Source: Methylomonas methanica
GTDB lineage: Bacteria > Pseudomonadota > Gammaproteobacteria > Methylococcales > Methylomonadaceae
Assembly: GCA_001644045.1 (NCBI GenBank)
Contig: LUUF01000059.1
Coordinates: 62,001-126,000, forward strand
DNA: 64,000 nucleotides
Reading direction: 5' to 3'
Position numbers and translations under genes: made by a program. This document shows, one piece after another, positions 29,133-38,521 of this stretch; the first letter of the stretch is position 1; every line of letters starts with the position of its first letter. The notes below the pieces were generated by a model. It searched no databases. It was given only the letters and a program-made list of their open reading frames with translations, and had not been told where the DNA came from.

Positions 29133-29208
<76 letters not shown>

Positions 29209-29249
29209 GTAGTTGAGTCCTCGTATTATACGGATATTTAGAACTTTGT

Positions 29250-30659
29250 CTAGGAATTTTCTACATTCTTTATATGTTGAATGGCTCTCTCTATTCTCTT
29301 CAGGGTTTTTTCTCTGCCTAATAACGCCAAGGTCGCATCGATAGCCGGCGAGACGCCGCTGCCGCAAACCGCCACACGCAGGGGCTGCGCAACCTTACCC
29401 AGATTAAGTTGCAATTGCTCCGCACTATCCAACACCACCTGATGAAGGCCTGACGCTTCCCAATCGCCGATAGCACTAAATTGCGCCAGTAAATGCTGCA
29501 ATACATCGTCCACGCCCGCTTTGAAATGCTTCTTCGCGGCTTTTTCTTCGTAACCGTCGAATTCTTTATAAAAGTATTCGCTTTCGGCCGCCATATCCAC
29601 CAGGGTTTTGCAACGTTCGCGCTGCGCTTTAACGACATCAGCCAATGCCGGACCAGTTGCCGGATCGATTCCGCGTTCACCCATATGCCACGCCAAGTGC
29701 CGGGCAACATGCGCCGGATCGCTGTTCATGATGTATTGGTGATTTAACCACAACAACTTCTCAGTATTGAACGTGGACGCGGAAACATTGACTTTTTCCA
29801 ACTCGAACAACGCCACCATCTCTTCCAAGGAAAACAATTCCTGATCACCGTGCGACCAACCCAACCGCACCAGATAGTTCAACAAGGCCTCGGGTAGATA
29901 ACCGTCGTTTCGATACTGCATCACGCTGACCGCACCGTGGCGTTTTGACAGGCGCGCTCCATCCGAACCTAAAATCATCGGCACGTGCGCATACACCGGC
30001 AATTGCGCACCCAAAGCTTTCAGAATATTAATCTGTCTGGGCGTGTTATTGACATGATCGTCACCGCGTATTACATGAGTAATCCCCATATCCATATCGT
30101 CGACTACTACCGTCAGGTTATAGGTCGGCGTACCGTCGGAACGGGCAATAATCAGGTCATCCAGTTCCTTATTAGCAACAACGATACGGCCTTTTACTAA
30201 ATCGTCGATGATGACGTCGCCCTGCCCCGGGTTCTTAAAACGCACCACCCGCTCGCCTTGCGGATTGTCAACGCCATGCCGGCATTTACCGTTGTAACGA
30301 GGCTTTTCCTTGTTGGCCATTTGCTGTTCGCGCAAAATCTCCAATTCCTCGCGGCTGCAGTAACAATAATAGGCATCGCCCTGCGCCAGCAATTGCTGAA
30401 TTACTTCTTTGTAACGATCAAAGCGATGGGTCTGATAAAACGGCCCCTCGTCATACTCCAATCCCAACCAAGTCATACCTTCCAGAATGGCGTTCACAGA
30501 CTCCTGACTGGAGCGCTCAAGATCGGTATCTTCGATTCGAAGAATAAATCGGCCTCCGTGTTTACGCGCATACAGCCATGAAAATAAAGCGGTTCTGGCA
30601 CCGCCGACATGTAAATAACCGGTGGGACTTGGGGCAAAGCGGGTTCTAATACTCATCAT
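29250..30659 (-). CDS. gltX: Glutamyl-tRNA synthetase
   Basis: GltX charges tRNA-Glu with glutamate in the cytoplasm. The 469-residue class Ib synthetase has the HIGH-equivalent [15 protein letters not shown] near residue 10 and the KMSKS-equivalent [11 protein letters not shown], with the [16 protein letters not shown] region between. Length matches the bacterial enzyme (about 470). It starts four bases after the stop of a Sel1-repeat gene and is followed on the same strand by tRNA-Ala and two tRNA-Glu genes, so the synthetase and its substrate tRNA may share a transcript. The ATG at 30659 is followed at once by another ATG; either may be used. Confidence 0.97.
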   Translation of the reverse strand: MMSIRTRFAPSPTGYLHVGGARTALFSWLYARKHGGRFILRIEDTDLERSSQESVNAILEGMTWLGLEYDEGPFYQTHRFDRYKEVIQQLLAQGDAYYCYCSREELEILREQQMANKEKPRYNGKCRHGVDNPQGERVVRFKNPGQGDVIIDDLVKGRIVVANKELDDLIIARSDGTPTYNLTVVVDDMDMGITHVIRGDDHVNNTPRQINILKALGAQLPVYAHVPMILGSDGARLSKRHGAVSVMQYRNDGYLPEALLNYLVRLGWSHGDQELFSLEEMVALFELEKVNVSASTFNTEKLLWLNHQYIMNSDPAHVARHLAWHMGERGIDPATGPALADVVKAQRERCKTLVDMAAESEYFYKEFDGYEEKAAKKHFKAGVDDVLQHLLAQFSAIGDWEASGLHQVVLDSAEQLQLNLGKVAQPLRVAVCGSGVSPAIDATLALLGREKTLKRIERAIQHIKNVENS

Positions 30660-30663
30660 TAAT

Positions 30664-31107
30664 TTATTTAGTTGTTAAAAATTTCTTGGCGTATTCGCCG
30701 GGAATGGAGCGAGAGGCGTTTAAACGCATCGCCTGGTAATTAAATTGCACGCTGCCTTTGGCTGCATCGTTTCTGCCTAATATGGCCAGCGAGGTGGCAT
30801 GCCCTTGCTTGGCGGCTTTTTCGTACCAATCGGTAGCCTTGTCTCTGTCGCTATTCACGCCCATGCCTTTGTCGTACATAGCCCCCATGACTACCTGGGC
30901 ATCGAGCAAACCTTGCTTAGCAGCTTTCTCCATCCACTCCGCAGCCTTGTGTTCGTCCTTCTCGAAACCCTCTCGGCCGAGTAAATACAGCGATGCCAAC
31001 TTGGCTTGGGCCTGCGCATTACCCTGCTCGGCCATTTCTTTGACGCTGTCCGCCCATGCCAAACCGGCCAGTAAAAACATCGCACAGAAAATTAAAATCT
31101 TGCCCAT
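30664..31107 (-). CDS. Secreted Sel1-repeat protein
   Basis: A 147-residue protein with a signal peptide (start MGKILIF, cleavage after LAWA) and at least two Sel1-like repeats, [20 protein letters not shown] and [20 protein letters not shown], followed by a degenerate third. Such alpha-alpha repeats mediate protein contacts in the periplasm. The ATG at 31107 is chosen because GGAGAA lies eight bases upstream; a TTG four codons earlier is not needed. The stop is four bases before gltX, so the two are probably one transcript. The role is unknown. Confidence 0.85.
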   Translation of the reverse strand: MGKILIFCAMFLLAGLAWADSVKEMAEQGNAQAQAKLASLYLLGREGFEKDEHKAAEWMEKAAKQGLLDAQVVMGAMYDKGMGVNSDRDKATDWYEKAAKQGHATSLAILGRNDAAKGSVQFNYQAMRLNASRSIPGEYAKKFLTTK

Positions 31108-31275
31108 TACGTTCTCCAAGGAAGCCTACGGATTAAAAACAAAGCGGCATTATTTCACGCCCCCCGGATAAGATGAATGCACTATTTAAAAATAAGGGAT
31201 TGATGTTAGACTAAAGATACCGAGGCAATCTGCTAGGCCTTGCCAATAAAGAATAACAACCAGGAGATGCAAAAC

Positions 31276-32451
31276 ATGAAAAAAAACTTATTATTCACGG
31301 CTACCTTGGCCGGAGCATTGCTTTCGGGGTGCGCGACACAGTCGAGCAATAACTTCCAGGCTTTCCAACCCGAAGACCTGAATGTGCTGGTTAAATCGGG
31401 AAAATTAGTACAAAAAACCAACAGCTTTTTAGTCGTCAACGACTCATCCTCATCGATGAGCCGCACCTATGTTAATTCAGCCGAGTACAGCGGCACCAAA
31501 CTCGATGTCGAAAAAAACTTGTTGAACAAATTCAACAAAACCATTCCTGAAATGCCGCTGCAATCAGGCCTGCGCAGCTTTGGTTACGGCCCTTGCCTGG
31601 GCTGGAGCGCCACCAAATTAAACCAACCGGTGCAAAGCTACAGCCAAGCCGGATTTGAAGGCGCGATTACTTCTTTGCAATGCTCAAGCGGCGGTACTCC
31701 CTTGGCCGACGCGCTGCAAGCTACCAGCAACGATCTAACCGCAGCTTCCGGCAATATCGCGCTGATCGTGTTCAGTGACGGCGTCGAAGAAAGCTCTCCA
31801 ACCCCAACAGCCGAAGCCTTAAAAGCTCAATACGGCGACAAACTTTGCATCTACACAGTCTGGGTCGGCAATGACGAAGATGTCGTTGGTCAAGCCACAC
31901 TGCAAAGCATCGCCGACGCCTCCGGTTGCGGCTTTGCAACAACCGCCGAAGCGATTTCCAGCGCCAAAGGCATGAACGATTTTGTCAAAAACGTCTTTTT
32001 GAAAGCGGGCAACCCAGCCCCTGCTCCGAAAGATGACGACCAAGACGGCGTGATCAATGCCAAAGACAAATGCCCTGACACCCCTAAAGGCGCAATCGTC
32101 GATAAAGACGGCTGCTGGGCGTTCCACGGCGTATTGTTCGATTTCGATAGCGATAAAATCAAATCAAAATACGACCCGCTGATCCAAAATGCGGTTGAGG
32201 TGATGAAGCTCAACCCAGGTTTGACCGTCGAAATCCAAGGCCATACCGACAACTACGGTACCGATGCGTACAACGAAAAATTGTCGCAACGTAGAGCCAA
32301 TGCCGTTAAAAACGAATTGGTAAAACTGGGTGTCGATGGCAAACGCCTGTCTACCGCGGGTTACGGCGAATCTCAACCGGTTGATACCAACGAAACCGAC
32401 GAAGGCCGCGCTTACAACCGTCGCGTAAACTACAAACGTACCGACAAGTAG
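31276..32451 (+). CDS. Lipoprotein with von Willebrand A, TSP3-like and OmpA domains
   Basis: A 391-residue outer membrane lipoprotein (lipobox LSGC, Cys19). Residues 50-255 form a von Willebrand A domain with an intact metal site: DxSxS as Asp56-Ser58-Ser60, the Thr of GGTPLADAL and the Asp of VFSDGVEE. Next is a calcium-type thrombospondin-3 repeat, DDDQDGVINAKDKCPDTPKG. The C-terminus is an OmpA peptidoglycan-binding domain, VLFDFDSDKIK, EIQGHTDNYGT and LSQRRANAVKNEL. The ATG at 31276 has AGGAG nine bases upstream. The layout suggests a periplasmic, wall-anchored ligand-binding protein; its ligand is unknown. Confidence 0.9.
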   Translation: MKKNLLFTATLAGALLSGCATQSSNNFQAFQPEDLNVLVKSGKLVQKTNSFLVVNDSSSSMSRTYVNSAEYSGTKLDVEKNLLNKFNKTIPEMPLQSGLRSFGYGPCLGWSATKLNQPVQSYSQAGFEGAITSLQCSSGGTPLADALQATSNDLTAASGNIALIVFSDGVEESSPTPTAEALKAQYGDKLCIYTVWVGNDEDVVGQATLQSIADASGCGFATTAEAISSAKGMNDFVKNVFLKAGNPAPAPKDDDQDGVINAKDKCPDTPKGAIVDKDGCWAFHGVLFDFDSDKIKSKYDPLIQNAVEVMKLNPGLTVEIQGHTDNYGTDAYNEKLSQRRANAVKNELVKLGVDGKRLSTAGYGESQPVDTNETDEGRAYNRRVNYKRTDK

Positions 32452-32494
32452 GCACTACAAATATCGGGCGAGTTAAAAACCGCCCGATAACCGC

Positions 32495-32521
32495 AAAAGG
32501 GAGGCTAAAGCCTCCCTTTTT
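32495..32521. terminator. Strong bidirectional intrinsic terminator
   Basis: GGGAGGC (32499-32505), loop TAAA, GCCTCCC (32510-32516) and TTTTT give a textbook terminator for the OmpA lipoprotein gene. The A-run on the left supplies a T-run on the reverse strand, so it can also end dnaE transcription. Confidence 0.92.
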
Positions 32522-32546
32522 CATGCCTGCCACTCACGTTTGCAGA

Positions 32547-35500
32547 CTAATACCGAACTTGCACGGCTTCGAACGACAACAAGCGTCTTAACCGGGTTAA
32601 CAATTCATCGCTGGGATATACCCGCCAGTCGTCGCCCAACTGCAGATTGGCTTTGGCTGCCGTTTTCGCAAACTCAATGCTGATCGGACAAAGTCCGCCG
32701 CAAAATGGTCTCAGCGTCTCCGCCAGTTCATCAACAAAACTGCGCTCACCCTGCCAATGCCTGCTATCCCAATTCAACACGATGGCCCGGGCAAACATTT
32801 CCCGCGCCTGCTCCATGCTGTAGAGCTTTTCGGCGGTCATGCGCAGACTATTGGTAAAGTCGTCCATTGCCAGCGAACCTTCGGCGACCAACAAGGTATC
32901 CTTCGCCAGCAAATTCCGGTATTTATCGAAAATCCCGCTGAAAGCCGCCACTTCCAGCCGACCGGTACGATCATCCAGCGTCGCGAAGCCCATCATCTTG
33001 CCTTGCTTGGTTTGCCTAGTGCGCATTTCCACGACCAAACCGGCTACCCGCCCTTCCATTTTGCCCCTGGAACGGCCGGCATCGACTTCCAGGCTGGCGA
33101 GCGAGCCATGGGTAATATGCTTCAATTCCGGCAGATACTCGGCGATGGGATGACCGGTCAGGAATAGACCCAAAGTCTGCTTTTCCGCTTCCAGCTTTTC
33201 TTTTTCGGTCCAGGGCTCGACCGCTGTGGAATAAGCTTCGGCTTCGCCATCGCTGACTTCGACCTGTACAGCCAAACCGAATAAATCGTTTTGACCGGCC
33301 AGAGCCATCTTTCCATGCTGTTCGGCAACTCTCAGCGCCGTGGTAAGTTCGGCCAGATGTGCCGCACGATTGGGATCGATGGTATCCAGCGCCCCCGCCC
33401 TGATCAGCGCCTCCAAAACCCGGCGGTTAACCTTGCGTAAATCGACGCGCTTACACAGATCGTACAAACCCACAAACGGTCCGTTGGCGGCCCGTTCCTT
33501 CAGTAAATCTTCGATCGCGTTTTCGCCGACGCCTTTGATCGCGCCGATGCCGTAGACGATCTGCCCGTGGTCGTTGACCGTGAAACGGAAATCGGAAACA
33601 TTGATGTCCGGCGGGCAGATATCCAGCTTCATTTCCCGGCATTCGTCTATCAACACCACCACTTTGTCGGTGTTGTCCATATCCGACGACATTACCGCAG
33701 CCATGAACGCGGCCGGAAAATGCGCCTTCAACCAAGCGGTCTGGTAGGCTACCAACGCATATGCCGCCGAGTGCGATTTGTTAAAACCGTAACCGGCGAA
33801 CTTCTCCATCAAGTCAAAAACATAAGTCGCAATCGCTGCATCGATCTGGTTCGCCACCGAGCCCGACATGAATTTTTCCCGTTCCTTGGCCATTTCCTCC
33901 GGCTTTTTCTTACCCATCGCCCGCCGCAACATGTCGGCGCCGCCCAGGGTATAACTGGCCAATTCCCGGGCAATCTGCATCACCTGTTCCTGATACAGAA
34001 TAACGCCGTTGGTAGGCTTTAAAATCGGCTCCAGCAAGGGATGAGCGTATTCAGCTTTGGCGCCATGCTTGACGTTGATGTAATCATCGACCATGCCCGA
34101 TTCCAATGGTCCGGGACGAAATAAAGCCACCAACGCGATAATGTCGTCGAAGCAATCCGGTTTCAGTTTTTTGATCAACTCCTTCATACCGCGCGACTCC
34201 AGCTGAAACACGGCCGTGGTCTGGGCGTTTTTTAATAATTCATAGCTTGGCAGGTCGTCGCGCGGAATCTGGCTAATATCCACCGGCTCTTCACCGCGCT
34301 GCGCGCGCTGGTGATTGATGGTCTGCAGCGCCCAATCGATGATCGTCAACGTACGCAACCCCAAGAAGTCGAATTTAACCAAGCCGACCGCTTCGACATC
34401 GTCCTTATCAAACTGCGTTACCAGATTGCCGCCACCCTGCTCGCAATACAATGGGCTGAAATCGGTGAGTTTGGTCGGCGAAATGACCACGCCGCCAGCG
34501 TGCTTGCCGGCATTACGGGAAATACCTTCCAAGGAACGCGCCATATCGATCAACGATTTAACTTCTTCCTCGGTATCGTACAAAGCCTTCAACTCTGCGC
34601 TGTCTTGCAGCGCCTTATCCAGGGTCATGCCGATTTCAAATGGAATCAATTTTGCCAGCCTATCCACGAAACCGTAGGCGTGCCCCATCACCCGCCCCAC
34701 GTCGCGAATCACCGCCTTGGCCGCCATCGAGCCGTAGGTAATGATCTGCGACACATGATCGCGGCCATAATGCCGAGCGACGTAATCGATCACCTCGTCG
34801 CGGCGTTCCATGCAAAAGTCGATATCAAAATCCGGCATCGACACCCGTTCCGGATTCAAAAACCGTTCGAACAACAAATCAAATTCGATAGGATCGAGGT
34901 CGGTAATCTTCAATGCATAAGCCACCAAGGAACCCGCACCGGAACCCCGGCCCGGACCAACCGGTATCGCATTATTCTTGGCCCACTGGATGAAGTCCGC
35001 GACGATCATGAAATAGCCGGGAAAACCCATTTGGGTGATCACGTTCAGTTCGACTTCCAAGCGCTCGTCATAAACTCGGCGGTTTTCCTCGAAGCTGCCC
35101 TTGCCTACCGGCGGATACTGGATCAAGCGCTCTTCCAGGCCCTGGCGCGAGGCCTGCTTGAAATAGTCGTCCAGGGTCATGCCCTCGGGAACCGGAAAAT
35201 CGGGCAAATAGTTTTCGCCCAGCGTCAGCTCGACATTGCAGCGCTTGGCAATTTCCACGCTATTGGCTAATGCTTCCGGAATGTCGGCGAACAATTCGGC
35301 CATTTCTTCGGCTGTACGCAAATATTGCTGGGCGGAATAGTTTTTCGGCCGGCGGCTATCGTCCAGCACTCGGCCCTGATGGATACAGACGCGCACTTCA
35401 TGCGCGTCGAAGTCGTTTTTACTGATAAAACGCACATCGTTGGTGGCAACCACCGGCAAATCCAGCTCGGCAGCCAAATCCGCCACTAATTTAATGTAAC

Positions 35501-36035
35501 GCTCCTCGTCCGCTTTACCGACCCGCTGTAATTCCAGGTAAAAACTGTTCGGAAACAAATCCCGCCAATATTCGGCGCAACGCTTGGCTTGTTCGGCATT
35601 TTCCGCCAACAAGGCCTGACCGACGTCGCCGTCCATCGCTCCCGATAGCACGATCAAGCCGTCGTGATTCTCGGCGATCCATTCCTTCTGCAACATCGGA
35701 ATCCCCTGATGCTGACCTTCCTGGTAACCCCGGGAAATCAGCTCGGTCAACGTGACGTAGCCTTTTTTATTGCGTGCCAACATGGTCAAGCGAAATGGTG
35801 AGGCAGGCTCATCGGGATTGAAAATCAGCACATCGGCGCCGATCAAGGGTTTGATACCGGCGCCTTGCGCGGCTTTATAGAATTTAACCAGCGAGAATAG
35901 ATTGCTCTGTTCGGTGATTGCGGCGGCCGGCATTACGTACTCCGCCAGCTTCTTCACCAAAGGCTTGATCCTGACGATACCGTCAACCAAGGAAAATTCG
36001 GTATGAATACGAAGATGAACGAAACTCGGCGTCAT
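32547..36035 (-). CDS. dnaE: DNA polymerase III alpha subunit
   Basis: DnaE is the replicative polymerase. The 1162-residue product is full length (E. coli 1160). Visible parts are the N-terminal PHP domain (HLRIHTEFSLVDGI), the palm with PDFDIDFCMERRDEVIDYV, the finger region FMSGSV and the KAHFPAAFMAAVMSSDMDNT segment. The helix-hairpin-helix region is followed by the OB fold near the end (VAGLVVEMRTRQTKQGKMMGFATL). It follows rnhB by six bases in one long operon with lpxA, fabZ, skp and bamA. It ends at the bidirectional terminator at 32495-32521. Confidence 0.98.
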   Translation of the reverse strand: MTPSFVHLRIHTEFSLVDGIVRIKPLVKKLAEYVMPAAAITEQSNLFSLVKFYKAAQGAGIKPLIGADVLIFNPDEPASPFRLTMLARNKKGYVTLTELISRGYQEGQHQGIPMLQKEWIAENHDGLIVLSGAMDGDVGQALLAENAEQAKRCAEYWRDLFPNSFYLELQRVGKADEERYIKLVADLAAELDLPVVATNDVRFISKNDFDAHEVRVCIHQGRVLDDSRRPKNYSAQQYLRTAEEMAELFADIPEALANSVEIAKRCNVELTLGENYLPDFPVPEGMTLDDYFKQASRQGLEERLIQYPPVGKGSFEENRRVYDERLEVELNVITQMGFPGYFMIVADFIQWAKNNAIPVGPGRGSGAGSLVAYALKITDLDPIEFDLLFERFLNPERVSMPDFDIDFCMERRDEVIDYVARHYGRDHVSQIITYGSMAAKAVIRDVGRVMGHAYGFVDRLAKLIPFEIGMTLDKALQDSAELKALYDTEEEVKSLIDMARSLEGISRNAGKHAGGVVISPTKLTDFSPLYCEQGGGNLVTQFDKDDVEAVGLVKFDFLGLRTLTIIDWALQTINHQRAQRGEEPVDISQIPRDDLPSYELLKNAQTTAVFQLESRGMKELIKKLKPDCFDDIIALVALFRPGPLESGMVDDYINVKHGAKAEYAHPLLEPILKPTNGVILYQEQVMQIARELASYTLGGADMLRRAMGKKKPEEMAKEREKFMSGSVANQIDAAIATYVFDLMEKFAGYGFNKSHSAAYALVAYQTAWLKAHFPAAFMAAVMSSDMDNTDKVVVLIDECREMKLDICPPDINVSDFRFTVNDHGQIVYGIGAIKGVGENAIEDLLKERAANGPFVGLYDLCKRVDLRKVNRRVLEALIRAGALDTIDPNRAAHLAELTTALRVAEQHGKMALAGQNDLFGLAVQVEVSDGEAEAYSTAVEPWTEKEKLEAEKQTLGLFLTGHPIAEYLPELKHITHGSLASLEVDAGRSRGKMEGRVAGLVVEMRTRQTKQGKMMGFATLDDRTGRLEVAAFSGIFDKYRNLLAKDTLLVAEGSLAMDDFTNSLRMTAEKLYSMEQAREMFARAIVLNWDSRHWQGERSFVDELAETLRPFCGGLCPISIEFAKTAAKANLQLGDDWRVYPSDELLTRLRRLLSFEAVQVRY

Positions 36036-36041
36036 GGCTGT

Positions 36042-36632
36042 TTAAGCAAGATACTTTCTAACAGGGGCAAACGATTTTCGATGTTGCGGGGTAATTCCAA
36101 GCTGTTGTAGAGCGGCTAAATGTTGCTGGGTAGGATAGCCTTTGTGGACAGCAAAGGAATAACCGGGATACAGCCTATCCAGCGTCTGCATTTCCTCGTC
36201 GCGCGCGACTTTGGCTAGTATTGAAGCGGCGGAAATTTCCTCCACCAATAAATCGCCTTGCACGATAGCTTCGCCCGGCACGTCCAGTACCGGCAAGCGA
36301 TTGCCATCCACCCTGACCAAATCGGGGCGATATGCCAATTGCGACACCGCTCTTTGCATCGCCACCATCGTCGCTTGCAGAATGTTGATATTGTCTATTT
36401 CGCTAGCTTCGGCGCGCGCAACGGCCCAACACAAGGCATTGGCCTTGATCTGTTCGGCAAGTAGCTTGCGCTTCTTTTCGGTGAGTTTTTTAGAGTCGGT
36501 CAATCCGGCAATAGGCTTGGCGAAATCGAGAATCACTGCTGCCGCTACCACCGGACCGACTATACAGCCACGGCCAACTTCGTCGATACCGGCTATGCGT
36601 AGAGGGTTATCGGAGAATGCCGCGCGTGACAT
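36042..36632 (-). CDS. rnhB: Ribonuclease HII
   Basis: RNase HII removes ribonucleotides and RNA primers from DNA. The 196-residue protein has the acidic active site [10 protein letters not shown] (Asp-Glu at residues 17-18), [10 protein letters not shown], the central DGN and [13 protein letters not shown]. Its start lies 26 bases inside the end of lpxA. In many relatives lpxB lies between lpxA and rnhB; here it is absent. Confidence 0.97.
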   Translation of the reverse strand: MSRAAFSDNPLRIAGIDEVGRGCIVGPVVAAAVILDFAKPIAGLTDSKKLTEKKRKLLAEQIKANALCWAVARAEASEIDNINILQATMVAMQRAVSQLAYRPDLVRVDGNRLPVLDVPGEAIVQGDLLVEEISAASILAKVARDEEMQTLDRLYPGYSFAVHKGYPTQQHLAALQQLGITPQHRKSFAPVRKYLA

Positions 36633-37377
36633 TACGTAGAAAGCTGACCATATTGGAAAGTTCGTTGCTTTCGCCGGCCATATCTTCCATTTCTTCGATC
36701 GCGTCTTCCAGGCGCAGGTTGTTTTTGTAGAGGATTTTGTAGGCTTTGCGAATTTGCCGGATAACTTCCGGCGGCACGCCGTTACGCTCCATACCGACCG
36801 AATTGATGCCGTGCGGCCGAGTCGGCCTGCCGCCTACCATCACATACGGCGGAATATCCTGAGTAATCGCGCTGCCCATCGCCGAAAAGCTGTATTCGCC
36901 GATTTGAGTAAACTGGTGCACCAAGGTAAAACCGCCCAAAATGGCATGATCGCCGAGATGTACATGGCCGGCAATCGAGGCGCCGTTAGCCATGATCACA
37001 TTGTCACCAATCACGCAATCATGAGCAACATGGGTGTAGGCCATGAACAGATTGTCGCTACCTATCAAAGTCAGACCCTGATCTTGCTGGGTACCGCGAT
37101 GCATCGTGCAAAACTCGCGAATCACATTGCGATCGCCGATTTCCAAACGGGTGATTTCGTCGGCGTATTTTTTATCTTGCGGGTCTTCGCCTATCGAGGT
37201 GAATTGATAGATCGTATTATCCTTACCGATGGCGGTAGGACCTTTAATCACCACGTGCGGGCCGATCTCGGTACCCGAATCTATCTGCACGTCCGGGCCG
37301 ATTACCGAAAATGGCCCGATTTTGACATCGTCGGCCAATTCGGCGTTGATATGAACAACCGCTCTGGGATCTATCAT
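36607..37377 (-). CDS. lpxA: UDP-N-acetylglucosamine acyltransferase
   Basis: LpxA carries out the first step of lipid A synthesis by adding a 3-hydroxyacyl chain from acyl-ACP to UDP-GlcNAc. The 256-residue product is a left-handed beta-helix of hexapeptide repeats ([34 protein letters not shown]) with the catalytic-histidine region [12 protein letters not shown]. It ends in a helical domain ([19 protein letters not shown]). It starts directly after the fabZ stop. LpxD is not encoded next to it. Confidence 0.97.
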   Translation of the reverse strand: MIDPRAVVHINAELADDVKIGPFSVIGPDVQIDSGTEIGPHVVIKGPTAIGKDNTIYQFTSIGEDPQDKKYADEITRLEIGDRNVIREFCTMHRGTQQDQGLTLIGSDNLFMAYTHVAHDCVIGDNVIMANGASIAGHVHLGDHAILGGFTLVHQFTQIGEYSFSAMGSAITQDIPPYVMVGGRPTRPHGINSVGMERNGVPPEVIRQIRKAYKILYKNNLRLEDAIEEMEDMAGESNELSNMVSFLRNVTRGILR

Positions 37378-37830
37378 TTAGCCCTCTGCAGCAGCTGCGG
37401 CTGCGCACATTATTTGCGCACTGGCTGCCAGTTCGCCATCTACTTCCGCACGGCAATCGAACGACCATAGGTGACGCTTGTGTTTGATATAAGTTACTTC
37501 CAAGCGTAATTGGTCACCGGGAACGACTTGTTTTTTGAACCGGGCATTATCAATCCCGGCAAGAAAATACGTAGTACCTTTACCCAGTTTATCGTCGCTC
37601 TGCGAAGTGAGCAGCGCGGTGGCTTGCGCCAACGCTTCCATGATCAACACACCAGGAAAAATCGGCTTATGCGGAAAATGGCCTTGAAAAAACGGCTCGT
37701 TAAACGTCACGTTTTTCACAGCCAGCAAACGTCCGCCCGGCTCGCATTCAAGCACCTTGTCCACCAGTAAAAAAGGATAGCGATGCGGTAAAAGTTCCTG
37801 AATTTGTAAAATATCGAGTGTGCCAGCCAT
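37378..37830 (-). CDS. fabZ: 3-hydroxyacyl-ACP dehydratase FabZ
   Basis: FabZ dehydrates 3-hydroxyacyl-ACP in fatty acid elongation. The 150-residue hot-dog enzyme has [14 protein letters not shown] at the front, the catalytic region [20 protein letters not shown] and [20 protein letters not shown]. It shares the 3-hydroxyacyl pool with LpxA, which begins one base downstream. The gap to skp is 108 bases, too short to contain lpxD, which is in this place in most gammaproteobacteria. Confidence 0.97.
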   Translation of the reverse strand: MAGTLDILQIQELLPHRYPFLLVDKVLECEPGGRLLAVKNVTFNEPFFQGHFPHKPIFPGVLIMEALAQATALLTSQSDDKLGKGTTYFLAGIDNARFKKQVVPGDQLRLEVTYIKHKRHLWSFDCRAEVDGELAASAQIMCAAAAAAEG

Positions 37831-37938
37831 GAGTCATTTGCGCGAATAAAGATGGGAAGCGGGAAGTTCGCGTAAACTCGGAACTCCCCAACTTTAGATA
37901 CTGCATGCTTCCGCAATCAGGGAAGCATCGGAGAACGG

Positions 37939-38439
37939 TTATTGCGACAATGTTTCCAGTTTTTGCTGTACGCGGCTGGTGACGTCGATTTGATCGTTGG
38001 CATAGATCACGCCGTCGGTCAGCAACAAGTCGAATGACTCTTCTTTAGCTAACGCTCTTACTGCTTCCACGATGCGTTTTTGCAGGTTGCCCAGCTCTTC
38101 GTTTCTACGCATATTGAAATCTTCGCTGAACTCTTGTTGAGCACGAGCGGCGTCGCGTTTTTTATCCAGAATATCTTTTTCGATTCTATGACGCTCTTCT
38201 TCGCCCATCACGGCTGTGTCGCGGCCCAACTTTTCTTCCAGCGATTTGATCTCTTTTTGCTGAGAAACCAGCGCTTTGTCTCTTGGTGAAAATTCAGTTT
38301 CCAAGCGAGTTTTTGCTTTTGCGGCTTGCGGTGCTTTTTCCAAAACCTTAGCCACGTTAACAAAGCCGATTTTCAGCTCTGCATGACTCACGCCAGCACA
38401 AATCATCAGCATTAGAAACAAAGAAATTCTATTTTTCAT
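37939..38439 (-). CDS. skp: Periplasmic chaperone Skp/OmpH
   Basis: Skp holds unfolded outer membrane proteins on the way to the BAM complex. The 166-residue product has a signal peptide (NRISLFLMLMICAGVSHA), then LKIGFVNVAKVLEKAPQA and a long basic helical hairpin with DKALVSQQKEIKSLEEKLG and ARAQQEFSEDFNMRRNEELG, the tentacle region. The ATG at 38439 is preferred over one four codons upstream, whose ribosome binding sequence (GGAG) would abut the start. It follows bamA by 82 bases. Confidence 0.93.
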   Translation of the reverse strand: MKNRISLFLMLMICAGVSHAELKIGFVNVAKVLEKAPQAAKAKTRLETEFSPRDKALVSQQKEIKSLEEKLGRDTAVMGEEERHRIEKDILDKKRDAARAQQEFSEDFNMRRNEELGNLQKRIVEAVRALAKEESFDLLLTDGVIYANDQIDVTSRVQQKLETLSQ

Positions 38440-38521
38440 GGTCAAAACCATCTCCGGTTAATTTTTTGAGTTTAAGACAGAACGCAAGCGCGATTATAGG
38501 GCAAAACAGGCTCAAACTAAA

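Noticed and set aside
34311..35270. Long open frame opposite dnaE (319 codons)
   Set aside because: It mirrors the coding strand of dnaE and shows no domain-like pattern.
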